The position numbers and the translations under genes were made by a program. This document shows, one piece after another, positions 40,589-48,362 of a stretch of DNA of 64,000 nucleotides. The stretch is from an uncultured Paracoccaceae bacterium (GTDB lineage Bacteria > Pseudomonadota > Alphaproteobacteria > Rhodobacterales > Rhodobacteraceae): NCBI GenBank assembly GCA_947503965.1, contig CANNFU010000006.1, forward strand, positions 1 through 64,000. Reading direction: 5' to 3'. A model generated the notes under the pieces. It was not told the DNA's origin and ran no database searches. It worked only from the letters and a program-made list of their open reading frames with translations. How positions within the stretch are numbered: position 1 is the first letter of the stretch; each line of letters opens with the position of its first letter.

Positions 40589-41290
40589 ATGTCCAGAATT
40601 GCACTGGTTGACGATGATAGGAACATTCTAACGTCGGTCGCCATGACGCTCGAGGCCGAAGGTTTCGAGGTCGAGACATATAATGACGGTCAATCGGCTT
40701 TGGAGGCATTCAATAAACGGATGCCGGATATGGCTGTCTTGGACATTAAAATGCCACGTATGGATGGTATGGATTTGCTCCAGCGCCTGCGCCAAAAGAC
40801 CTCGATGCCCGTGATTTTCCTCACCTCCAAGGATGATGAGATTGACGAGGTGCTGGGTCTGCGAATGGGCGCGGACGATTATGTGAAAAAGCCGTTTTCG
40901 CAACGGTTGCTGGTTGAACGAATCCGGGCATTGCTGCGTCGGCAGGACGCAATCGCCGGGGAAGAGATTGAAGAGACCGAAGAGACCAAGGTGATGGTCC
41001 GTGGTGAGCTGGTGATGGATCCGCTGCGCCACGCGGTGAAATGGAAAGGTCAGGACGTATCACTGACGGTTACGGAATTCTTGCTGTTGCAGGCACTCGC
41101 CCAGCGGCCCGGCTTTGTCAAAAGCCGTGACCAGCTGATGGATGTTGCCTATGATGACCAAGTATATGTGGATGACCGGACCATCGACAGCCACATCAAA
41201 CGTTTGCGTAAGAAGATGCGTAATACAGATAACGAGTTTTCCGCGATCGAGACGCTTTATGGTATCGGGTACCGCTACAACGAAGAGTAA
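40589..41290 (+). CDS. chvI: Response regulator ChvI
   Basis: A 233-residue OmpR-type regulator. The receiver has the acidic pair in [10 protein letters not shown], phosphoacceptor Asp52 in [12 protein letters not shown], and Lys in KKPFSQ. The C-terminal winged helix reads [51 protein letters not shown]. Together with ChvG it is the acid/envelope-stress two-component system of alphaproteobacteria. It is divergent from pckA; GAGGGA precedes the ATG, and the kinase follows after 3 bases. Confidence 0.93.
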   Translation: MSRIALVDDDRNILTSVAMTLEAEGFEVETYNDGQSALEAFNKRMPDMAVLDIKMPRMDGMDLLQRLRQKTSMPVIFLTSKDDEIDEVLGLRMGADDYVKKPFSQRLLVERIRALLRRQDAIAGEEIEETEETKVMVRGELVMDPLRHAVKWKGQDVSLTVTEFLLLQALAQRPGFVKSRDQLMDVAYDDQVYVDDRTIDSHIKRLRKKMRNTDNEFSAIETLYGIGYRYNEE

Positions 41291-41293
41291 GGC

Positions 41294-43030
41294 ATGACAG
41301 CCGCCCCAAAAATCGACGTACGCGACCTAAAGTCCGTGCGCGCTGCGGCGCGTTCGCCTGATCTGGTGCTTGGTGATGATTGGGTTGAGCCGGATGTTGT
41401 CAGCAACCGGCTTGAGGAAGGCAACACCCGGCGGCGCGGTCTTTTGGCGCTGCGCACATCGCCAATCGCGCGCAAGATTGTCACCTTCAACCTGATCGCA
41501 ATGATCCTGCTGATCGCCGGGGTGCTGTATCTCAGCCCGTCCCGCGATAGCCTGGCCTATCAGCGTGCCAACGGTCTGGTGAACGAGGCGCAATTGATCG
41601 CCGATGTGTTCGAGGCGCAATTGCCCACCCTTGCCCCCGTCAATCTGGTCACGTCTGACGGGATCAATGCCGCTCGAACTCTGCGCGATATGAGCCTGCG
41701 CGGGGGTGTGGAAGTGTCCGTCTTCTCGACTGACACAACACTTGTCGCCCGCGCGACAGGTGCGCTGAACGCAGAACAGTTGGCCGATCTCGAACTGCAG
41801 ACCGGCGGAACATACGTTACCGATTTTCTAGTGCGGATCTGGGACGGGCTTGTTGGTATTGTCTCGTTGAATTCCGAACGGCTCACCCCCGAACAAGAAC
41901 TGATCGCCCTGTCGCAACAAAATGTGCAGGCGGCAATCGAAGGCGGCACACAGCTGGAAGTTGCGGATATCGGCGGCATCACCAGCTTTATCGTGACAAC
42001 GCCAATCATGCGTAACGGCGTCGCGGTTGGCGTCATCGCGGTGCGCACCGCCGCAGGTGAGGTCGATAGCCTTGTGCGCCGCGAACGCGAACAGGTTTTG
42101 CGCCTGTTTTTCGTCGGCATACTTGTCAGTGTCGGCCTCAGCCTGGTTCTGGCGTCGACAATTGCCAACCCATTGGCCGATCTTGCGACAGCAGCCGAAA
42201 TCAGCCAGGACAAGAACGCGCGCAAGATGTCCCCCGTCAAGGTTCGCATCCCCGATCTGACCGCCCGCCCTGATGAGATCGGGCGGCTGTCCGGGGCGCT
42301 CCGATCCATGGTTGCTGCACTTTACGAACGGATCGAGGGTAACGAACAATTCGCCGCCGATGTATCGCACGAGATCAAAAACCCGCTTGCTTCATTGCGG
42401 TCTGCGGTTGGCACAATGCGCGTCGCAAAACGCGCCGACCAACGCGAGAAACTGCTTGAAGTGATCGAACATGACGTCAAGCGTCTTGACCGGCTTGTCA
42501 GCGATATCTCGAACGCATCCCGTTTGGACAGCGAATTGGTCAAGGAAGAGGAACAATCCTTTGACCTGCTGACGATGCTGGACAACATCATCGAATTTCT
42601 GGGCAAAGACGCCAAATCGCGCGGTATTGATTTCGTGGCGGATATTCCCACCACACCGATCGAGGTGCAGGGTCTTGAAGGGCGTTTGGCGCAAGTCTTT
42701 GTCAACCTGATCACCAATGCCATTTCATTCTGTGAACAGGGCGATGCGATCCGCGTCTGGACCCGCACCCGTGAAAACCGGGTACTGGTTGTGGTCGAAG
42801 ATACCGGACCCGGCATTCCCGAAGATGCGCTGAGCAAGATTTTCCAGCGCTTCTATTCAGAACGTCCCGAAGGGCAGTTTGGCAACAATTCCGGCCTTGG
42901 TCTGGCAATCTCCAAACAGATTGTCGAGGCGCATGGCGGTGTGATCTGGGCCGAAAATATCCGGCCCACCGACGCGGACCCGACGTCAGAGCCACTTGGC
43001 GCACGCTTTGTTGTGGGTCTGCCACTTTAA
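41294..43030 (+). CDS. chvG: Sensor histidine kinase ChvG
   Basis: A 578-residue membrane kinase. TM1 is at about 62-80 (IVTFNLIAMILLIAGVLYL), a periplasmic sensor domain spans about 85-265, TM2 is near 271-290, then a HAMP domain, HisKA with FAADVSHEIKNPLASLRSA (His359), and HATPase_c with NLITNAISFCEQG, VEDTGPGIPEDAL and GLGLAISKQIVEAHGG. In Sinorhizobium and Agrobacterium the periplasmic part is inhibited by ExoR. No exoR lies here. It ends with its stop directly adjacent to the hprK start. Confidence 0.93.
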   Translation: MTAAPKIDVRDLKSVRAAARSPDLVLGDDWVEPDVVSNRLEEGNTRRRGLLALRTSPIARKIVTFNLIAMILLIAGVLYLSPSRDSLAYQRANGLVNEAQLIADVFEAQLPTLAPVNLVTSDGINAARTLRDMSLRGGVEVSVFSTDTTLVARATGALNAEQLADLELQTGGTYVTDFLVRIWDGLVGIVSLNSERLTPEQELIALSQQNVQAAIEGGTQLEVADIGGITSFIVTTPIMRNGVAVGVIAVRTAAGEVDSLVRREREQVLRLFFVGILVSVGLSLVLASTIANPLADLATAAEISQDKNARKMSPVKVRIPDLTARPDEIGRLSGALRSMVAALYERIEGNEQFAADVSHEIKNPLASLRSAVGTMRVAKRADQREKLLEVIEHDVKRLDRLVSDISNASRLDSELVKEEEQSFDLLTMLDNIIEFLGKDAKSRGIDFVADIPTTPIEVQGLEGRLAQVFVNLITNAISFCEQGDAIRVWTRTRENRVLVVVEDTGPGIPEDALSKIFQRFYSERPEGQFGNNSGLGLAISKQIVEAHGGVIWAENIRPTDADPTSEPLGARFVVGLPL

Positions 43031-43462
43031 ATGGCCGCCGCGTTGGATGTGGAAACGGTTCATGCCACATGTGTCGCGTGGGGTGATCAGGCCGTATTGA
43101 TCATCGGCAAATCAGGCAGCGGTAAATCGGCCCTTGGTCTCGAACTGATGGCATTGGGGTGCCATCTGGTGGCCGATGACCGTGTGCACTTGACCAGGTC
43201 GGAAAATGGTATTCTGGCCAGTTGCCCCGCCGCGATCAAAGGGATGATCGAGGCGCGGGGTATTGGTATTCTCAACGCGGACCCGGCACCGCCGACAGAT
43301 GTATCACTTGTCGTGGATTTGGATGCCGAGGAAGCAACACGATTGCCACCTCACCGCATAATCACGCGACTGGGATGTGATCTGCCCTTGATTAACCGCA
43401 TTCGGGCTGCACATTTCGCCCCATCGATCCTGCAAATACTCAAAGCAGGACGGAGCGATTGA
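43031..43462 (+). CDS. hprK: HPr kinase/phosphorylase, short alphaproteobacterial form
   Basis: A 143-residue protein containing only the catalytic C-terminal domain of HprK. The P-loop is GKSGSGKS (26-33), VADDRVHL follows, and the HprK signature is [13 protein letters not shown]. The N-terminal domain of Firmicute HprK (about 130 residues) is missing, which is normal in alphaproteobacteria. It would phosphorylate HPr on Ser46. It starts immediately after chvG and shares one base with rapZ (TGATG). Confidence 0.92.
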   Translation: MAAALDVETVHATCVAWGDQAVLIIGKSGSGKSALGLELMALGCHLVADDRVHLTRSENGILASCPAAIKGMIEARGIGILNADPAPPTDVSLVVDLDAEEATRLPPHRIITRLGCDLPLINRIRAAHFAPSILQILKAGRSD

Positions 43463-44367
43463 TGACCGAGAAGACCGAAACAACCGCACCAACTGTCGTG
43501 CTTGTCACCGGGCCATCTGGCGCCGGGCGGTCCACGGCGATCAATGCGCTGGAAGACCTCGGATACGAGGTTATCGACAATCTGCCACTTTCGCTGTTGC
43601 CGCGCCTGTTGGATGGGCCGCCGCCCAGCCGCCCGCTGGCTTTGGGTCTTGATGTGCGCAACCGGGACTTTGGGGTGAATGCCCTGATCGAGATTATTGA
43701 TCAGCTTTCAGCACGACCCGATCATGAGCCGCAGGTGCTTTACGTGGATGCGGACGAGGAAGAGCTGGTGCGCCGCTATTCCGAAACGCGGCGGCGGCAT
43801 CCGCTTGCGCCAGCCGGGCCGCCCCTTGTCGGCATTTCGCAGGAACGGGAATTGCTGATGCCTCTGCGCGGGCGTGCGGATGTGCTGATCAATACGACCG
43901 GGCTGTCACCACACGACCTGCGGGCTGAAATTGACCGCTGGTTCGGGACCGGTGATGGGCGCAAACTTGGTGTAACGCTCCATTCCTTCTCGTACAAACG
44001 GGGGCTGCCGCGGGGTCTTGATATCGTGATGGACTGCCGGTTCCTGCGCAATCCGCATTGGGACCCGGATTTGCGGGCGCTTGATGGACGTGATCCCGCT
44101 GTCGCGGATTATGTGGCACAGGACGCGCGGTTTGAAGCGTTCTTTGAGCGGGTGAAATCCCTGATCGATCTGCTGCTGCCAGCTCACAAGGACGAAGGCA
44201 AAACGCATCTTTCCATCGGATTTGGATGTACCGGCGGGCAACACCGGTCAGTTGCCATTACGGAACGTATGGCATCCGCTCTTGCACAGGACGGATGGCA
44301 GGTGTCTAAACGCCACCGAGAGATTGAGCGACGCGAAGCACAAGGTAGCAAGGGACCGCAGGTTTGA
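43462..44367 (+). CDS. rapZ: RNase adapter RapZ
   Basis: A 301-residue RapZ/YvcJ protein. The nucleotide site is [27 protein letters not shown], where the usual P-loop Lys is Arg (GAGRS). The C-terminal domain has [26 protein letters not shown] and [18 protein letters not shown], the RapZ C-terminal signature. In enterics RapZ hands small RNAs to RNase E; the role in alphaproteobacteria is less clear, but it always travels with ptsH/hprK. ATG at 43462; TTG one codon upstream is the alternative. Confidence 0.93.
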   Translation: MTEKTETTAPTVVLVTGPSGAGRSTAINALEDLGYEVIDNLPLSLLPRLLDGPPPSRPLALGLDVRNRDFGVNALIEIIDQLSARPDHEPQVLYVDADEEELVRRYSETRRRHPLAPAGPPLVGISQERELLMPLRGRADVLINTTGLSPHDLRAEIDRWFGTGDGRKLGVTLHSFSYKRGLPRGLDIVMDCRFLRNPHWDPDLRALDGRDPAVADYVAQDARFEAFFERVKSLIDLLLPAHKDEGKTHLSIGFGCTGGQHRSVAITERMASALAQDGWQVSKRHREIERREAQGSKGPQV

Positions 44368-44759
44368 TTGGTATTGTGATTGTTGCACATGGTGGATTGG
44401 CGCAGGAATACCTTGCCGCTGTTGAGCATGTGGTGGGTCATCAGCCTGGTATGGTCAGTATCGCCATCGAACCCGAGGATGACAGATCCGCCAAGCAGGA
44501 CGAGATTTGCAATGCCGCCGACGCTGTTGATACCGGCGACGGTGTGGTGATCGTGACGGATATGTTCGGTGGCTCGCCCTCCAACCTGTCGTTGCGCGCA
44601 TGCAGCCCGGAAAACCGTCGCATCGTTTATGGTGCCAACCTGCCCATGCTGATCAAGCTGGCAAAGTCGCGCAAACGCAGCGTCCCCGACGCGGTCGAAG
44701 CCGCAATCGCCGCCGCGCATAAGTACATCAATAGCCACAACGGCAGCCCAAACCCATGA
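44364..44759 (+). CDS. PTS EIIA component, mannose family
   Basis: A 131-residue EIIA-Man-type protein. It starts with a TTG overlapping the rapZ stop (TTGA) and reads [24 protein letters not shown], placing the phosphorylated His at residue 9. [19 protein letters not shown] is the second family block. There are no EIIB/EIIC/EIID genes near, so it is regulatory, not transport-linked. It overlaps ptsH by 4 bases. Confidence 0.92.
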   Translation: MIGIVIVAHGGLAQEYLAAVEHVVGHQPGMVSIAIEPEDDRSAKQDEICNAADAVDTGDGVVIVTDMFGGSPSNLSLRACSPENRRIVYGANLPMLIKLAKSRKRSVPDAVEAAIAAAHKYINSHNGSPNP

Positions 44760-45025
44760 CGTCGCGCCGTTTGAAGATTGAGAATATCAAAGGTCTGCAT
44801 GCCCGCGCCTCGGCAAAACTCGTCGAATTGGTCGAACAATTCGATGCCGACGCTACCATCAGCAAAGACGGCGAAACCGCCAGCGGCGACAGCATCATGG
44901 GGCTTTTGATGTTGGCAGCGTCTATCGGAACCTTTATTGACGTTGAGACAAGCGGCCCTGATGCGCAGGCGCTGTCCGATGCGATTGCAGAGTTGGTCGC
45001 AGACAAGTTCGGCGAGGGTAACTAG
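44756..45025 (+). CDS. ptsH: Phosphocarrier protein HPr
   Basis: An 89-residue HPr. His15 lies in KGLHARASAKLVE and Ser46 in SGDSIMGLLMLAAS, the site HprK uses. Both phosphorylation sites are therefore present next to a HprK gene, so a full regulatory relay EI-HPr-EIIA with Ser control is possible; EI is not in the window. GDSIMG and the length are normal for alphaproteobacterial HPr. Confidence 0.95.
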   Translation: MTSRRLKIENIKGLHARASAKLVELVEQFDADATISKDGETASGDSIMGLLMLAASIGTFIDVETSGPDAQALSDAIAELVADKFGEGN

Positions 45026-45056
45026 GGCCGCAGCGTCCGCGGATAGGATCAGTCGA

Positions 45057-45935
45057 TTGACCGAAACAACGCCCAAAATCCAGACACCGACGGTTGGCAG
45101 TGATGATCCACCCAAGGTTTATGATCGCGGCAGCCTGACTTATTCCAACACTTTCGACAGCCCCGTCAAACGCAACATTATCAAGACGATTGAATGGTTC
45201 ACCGGTAAGATTCATATCATCCGCATGATCCGGAAATTCGAAAAGCAGGGCAAGTTTCACGGTCAGGCCTTTTGGCGCGGTGCGCTGGACGTCATGAAGA
45301 TCGACCTGATCACACCGCAGGAACAGCTGGACCGCATCCCAAAGAAAGGACCGGTCGTTGTTGTCGCCAACCACCCGCACGGCATGGTGGACGGGATGAT
45401 CCTTGCAGACCTGATCGGTCGCGTGCGTCTGGACTACAAGATCCTGACCCGCGCATTTCTGACGGATATCGACAAGGATGCCGGCAGCTTCATGATCCCG
45501 GTGCCGTTTCCACACGACGTGGATGCGCAGGCCAAGATGGTCGAGATGCGCAAATTGGCTATGGCGCATCTCAAGCAGGATGGGTTGATCGCCTTGTTCC
45601 CATCCGGTGTTGTGGCCTCATCCAACACCATGTTCGGCCCGGTCATAGAGGATGAATGGAACCTCTTTACCGCCAAGATGATCCGCACATCGGGTGCGCG
45701 CGTTGTCCCGCTTTTCTTTCCGGGCGCGAATTCTCGCTGGTATCAAATAGCCAACCAGATATCGCCCACGCTGCGACAAAGCCTGCTGATCCATGAAATC
45801 GTCAACGCCTGCGGCAGACCGCAAAAACCCGTTGTCGGTCAGCCTTTTGACGACGATGAGGTGAAAGAGCGGCTGTCAGACCCGCGCAGCTTCATGGCAT
45901 GGCTGCGGGAAGAGACGTTGGCATTGAAAAAATAG
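45057..45935 (+). CDS. Lysophospholipid acyltransferase family protein (TTG start)
   Basis: A 292-residue acyltransferase. VVVVANHPHGMVDGMILADLIG is the catalytic NHP-x-G-x-x-DG motif, and LIALFPSGVVASSN corresponds to the FPEG block, with PSG here. It probably acylates lysophospholipids or glycerol phosphate in the cytoplasmic membrane, though it has no obvious transmembrane helix. I choose TTG at 45057 because AGGA lies eight bases upstream and the region before it overlaps ptsH in another frame. Ends the PTS locus. Confidence 0.82.
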   Translation: MTETTPKIQTPTVGSDDPPKVYDRGSLTYSNTFDSPVKRNIIKTIEWFTGKIHIIRMIRKFEKQGKFHGQAFWRGALDVMKIDLITPQEQLDRIPKKGPVVVVANHPHGMVDGMILADLIGRVRLDYKILTRAFLTDIDKDAGSFMIPVPFPHDVDAQAKMVEMRKLAMAHLKQDGLIALFPSGVVASSNTMFGPVIEDEWNLFTAKMIRTSGARVVPLFFPGANSRWYQIANQISPTLRQSLLIHEIVNACGRPQKPVVGQPFDDDEVKERLSDPRSFMAWLREETLALKK

Positions 45936-46022
45936 CTGATCCAACGCGGCAACCATACATCACAGCTGAAGTCCGGATGCTGTCAGCTCCTGCATACTTG
46001 GTGCTGGGCCAGACAACTCTGT

Positions 46023-46595
46023 TTAGCGGTTTGCCCCCGGAACCCACAGCACATCATTTTTGCCATTTTCATTGGCGATCCGCGCCGCTTGAAAACACCA
46101 GTCAGACAACCTGTTCAGGTATTTGACCGCAGCGGGGTTGACCGATTCCATCGTGGCCAGTTCCACCGTCAACCGCTCGGCCCGGCGTGATACCGTGCGG
46201 CACACATGCAGATGCGCCGCCAGCGCAGACCCGCCCGGCAGAATGAAACTGCGCAACGGCTCAACCATCTTGGTCATCTCGTCAATTTGCTTTTCCAGCC
46301 GCTCGACCTGTGTGTCCGACATGCGCAAGACGGGGTATTCGGACTCACCGTCCTTTTCCATGTCCGGACGGCACAGATCGGCGCCCAGATCGAACAGGTC
46401 GTTCTGGATCATGGCAAGCTGCTCATCTATTTCGCCGGTCGCATGCAGCCGGGCCATGCCGACGGTCGCGTTCGTCTCGTCCACCGTGCCGTAGGATGTC
46501 ACGCGCAGCGAATGCTTGGCCACGCGGCTGCCATTGCCCAAAGCCGTTTCGCCCGCATCACCGGTTTTTGTATAAATCTTGTTCAGAACGACCAT
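46023..46595 (-). CDS. Cob(I)yrinic acid a,c-diamide adenosyltransferase, PduO type
   Basis: A 190-residue PduO-type ATP:cob(I)alamin adenosyltransferase. The ATP site is KIYTKTGDAGETALGNGSRVAK, followed by SYGTVDETNATVGMAR, and the corrin region is PGGSALAAHLHVCRTVSRRAER and NRLSDWCFQAARIAN. It makes adenosylcobalamin, needed by ethylmalonyl-CoA and methylmalonyl-CoA mutases, which fits the presence of mcd. Start chosen at the ATG at 46595, four bases after the twin-TM gene stop. Confidence 0.93.
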   Translation of the reverse strand: MVVLNKIYTKTGDAGETALGNGSRVAKHSLRVTSYGTVDETNATVGMARLHATGEIDEQLAMIQNDLFDLGADLCRPDMEKDGESEYPVLRMSDTQVERLEKQIDEMTKMVEPLRSFILPGGSALAAHLHVCRTVSRRAERLTVELATMESVNPAAVKYLNRLSDWCFQAARIANENGKNDVLWVPGANR

Positions 46596-46599
46596 ATGA

Positions 46600-46806
46600 T
46601 CAGCCCCCTTCGCCGCGCAGAAAAACAAACAGAACGATCATCACGACCGCAAACAACTGCGCACCGATGCGCCAGCGCATGATCTTGTTTGCATTCTTGC
46701 GATTGAAATCGCCACCCTTACCGAATGTGCCAAGCCCCATCATCAGGATGATCAGCACCGCCGCCACCGAAAGGGCCATCAGCCAGAAAAGCGGGTCACT
46801 TGCCAT
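46600..46806 (-). CDS. Twin-transmembrane (HIG1-like) small protein
   Basis: A 68-residue protein with two helices, about 7-27 (FWLMALSVAAVLIILMMGLG) and 47-62 (IGAQLFAVVMIVLFVFL), joined by a basic loop FNRKNANKIMRWR. This R-W-R loop and the size match HIG1-domain/twin-TM proteins, which in eukaryotes stabilise cytochrome oxidase. It sits 4 bases upstream of the adenosyltransferase on the same strand. Confidence 0.8.
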   Translation of the reverse strand: MASDPLFWLMALSVAAVLIILMMGLGTFGKGGDFNRKNANKIMRWRIGAQLFAVVMIVLFVFLRGEGG

Positions 46807-46868
46807 GTCTTGCGTCCTTCATTCCACGTCCCTCGCGATGTAGCAGGCCCGCCGCCGAAGGAAACCCT

Positions 46869-47696
46869 TCAGGCCCGCAAAATCAGCGCATCCAGCAGGC
46901 GTGTCGGCAGCACCCGCCGCATGAACCCCATCAGATAGGTCGGTGTTGTTACGTAATAGCGCGGTTTGGGCCGGGGCGAGGTCAGTGCGTGCAACAATTT
47001 CTTGGTCACCGCCGACGGGGGCAATTCAAAGCGATCCGGCCCGCTGCCGGTGTAAAGCCGATTCAGCACTTCGGTATATTCGTCTGCACGCGCCGAATTC
47101 TCCCAATCAATCCATTTTTCGAAATGCGGGATCGCGTTTTCGCGAATCTTCGATGTGACCGGTCCGGGTTCGATCAGCACGACCTTGATCGGCGTATTTG
47201 CCATCTCGATCCGCAGCACATCGGTCAGCCCTTCAAGTGCGTATTTGCTTGATACATAGGCTCCGCGCCATTTCATCGGAATAAAGCCTAGAACAGACGA
47301 ACAATTCACGATCCGCCCATGGCCTTGTGCGCGCATCACAGGGATGACCAGCCGCGTCAGTTCGTGCCAGCCAAAAAGGTTCGTCTCAAAAATCGCGCGC
47401 AGCCCGGCAACCGGTAAATCCTCGACCGCCCCGGGGCAGGCATAGGCGCCGTTGTTATAAAGCGCATCCAGCGTGCCGCCTGTCGCCTCAAGCGTTTCTG
47501 CCAATCCGGTCACAATACTGTCGGGGTCGGTATAATCGATGCGCGGGCTTTCGAACCCTTCCGAACGCAGCCGGTCACAATCCACATCCGTGCGGCAACT
47601 GGCAAACACGCGCCAGCCAGCATCGCGCAGGCCGCGTGCTGCATCCAGCCCAATGCCTGACGAAGAACCTGTAATCAATATGGACTTCTGCGTCAT
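46869..47696 (-). CDS. SDR family oxidoreductase
   Basis: A 275-residue classical SDR. The cofactor motif is ILITGSSSGIGLDAARGL, the Asn is in DALYNNGAYACPG, Ser in VNCSSVLGFIP, and Tyr/Lys in AYVSSKYALEGL, so the active site is complete. The C-terminal stretch PRPKPRYYVTTPTYLMGFMRRVLPTRLLDALI resembles retinol-dehydrogenase-like bacterial SDRs. I start at 47696, where the cofactor motif begins; the frame is open 38 codons upstream. Confidence 0.85.
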   Translation of the reverse strand: MTQKSILITGSSSGIGLDAARGLRDAGWRVFASCRTDVDCDRLRSEGFESPRIDYTDPDSIVTGLAETLEATGGTLDALYNNGAYACPGAVEDLPVAGLRAIFETNLFGWHELTRLVIPVMRAQGHGRIVNCSSVLGFIPMKWRGAYVSSKYALEGLTDVLRIEMANTPIKVVLIEPGPVTSKIRENAIPHFEKWIDWENSARADEYTEVLNRLYTGSGPDRFELPPSAVTKKLLHALTSPRPKPRYYVTTPTYLMGFMRRVLPTRLLDALILRA

Positions 47697-47737
47697 CGGA
47701 TCTTTGTGCCCGGCACAGACCCGCCTGACAAGCCGGG

Positions 47738-48232
47738 CTAATCTGCAGATAGCAGCCTTTCGGCCATCCACCCCGTCTTTCCACTGCCGATCAGGCGGAT
47801 TTGTGCCCATCCGTCGCCATTGACGTCAATCACCTCGGCTTCGGTGCCGCGCGGCAGAGTTTCCAGAACCTGGTACTGGGTACTTGGCCCGTCACGCATA
47901 TTCACCCAATCGCCTGAGACAAGGCGAACATCCGTGGCTTGCGGCGCGATAAATGCAGGCGACGCCATCGTTTCAAGCGCCACGTCCGAAACCACAGATG
48001 ATATGGCAAGCGGCTCATCTTCATAAGAGGCCATGACCAGCACCGCCTCTAGCGCGGGTTCGGGCACCGTGACGGCAACCGTCACAGGCGCCGCATAATC
48101 CTCAAAAATAGGATCAGCATTATCTGCGTCGGCAACAACATCCCGCAATGGTGGTTCAAAATCTGTGCCTCCGGACATCTCAAAGAAGGCCCAGAATAGA
48201 AACAGACTGGTGACAATCATGTAGCGTGGCAT
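47738..48232 (-). CDS. SH3-domain envelope protein
   Basis: A 164-residue protein with an N-terminal hydrophobic segment (MPRYMIVTSLFLFWAFFEMS), probably a signal anchor, a low-complexity middle (acidic/Ala/Val) and a bacterial SH3 domain at about 103-160 (VRLVSGDWVNMRDGPSTQYQVLETLPRG... WAQIRLIGSGKTGWMAERLL). Bacterial SH3 domains often bind peptidoglycan. It is divergent from parC. Confidence 0.8.
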   Translation of the reverse strand: MPRYMIVTSLFLFWAFFEMSGGTDFEPPLRDVVADADNADPIFEDYAAPVTVAVTVPEPALEAVLVMASYEDEPLAISSVVSDVALETMASPAFIAPQATDVRLVSGDWVNMRDGPSTQYQVLETLPRGTEAEVIDVNGDGWAQIRLIGSGKTGWMAERLLSAD

Positions 48233-48362
48233 CGGCTCAATCCCCCAACCGACTGTTAAGAATCGATAATATCATATTTCCGCTTTGACACCTAAACGCT
48301 GGCTGGTGTCTTTGGTTCCAAACGCGCTTTACGGGCCTGATGCACGCAGCTAAACCAACCGT

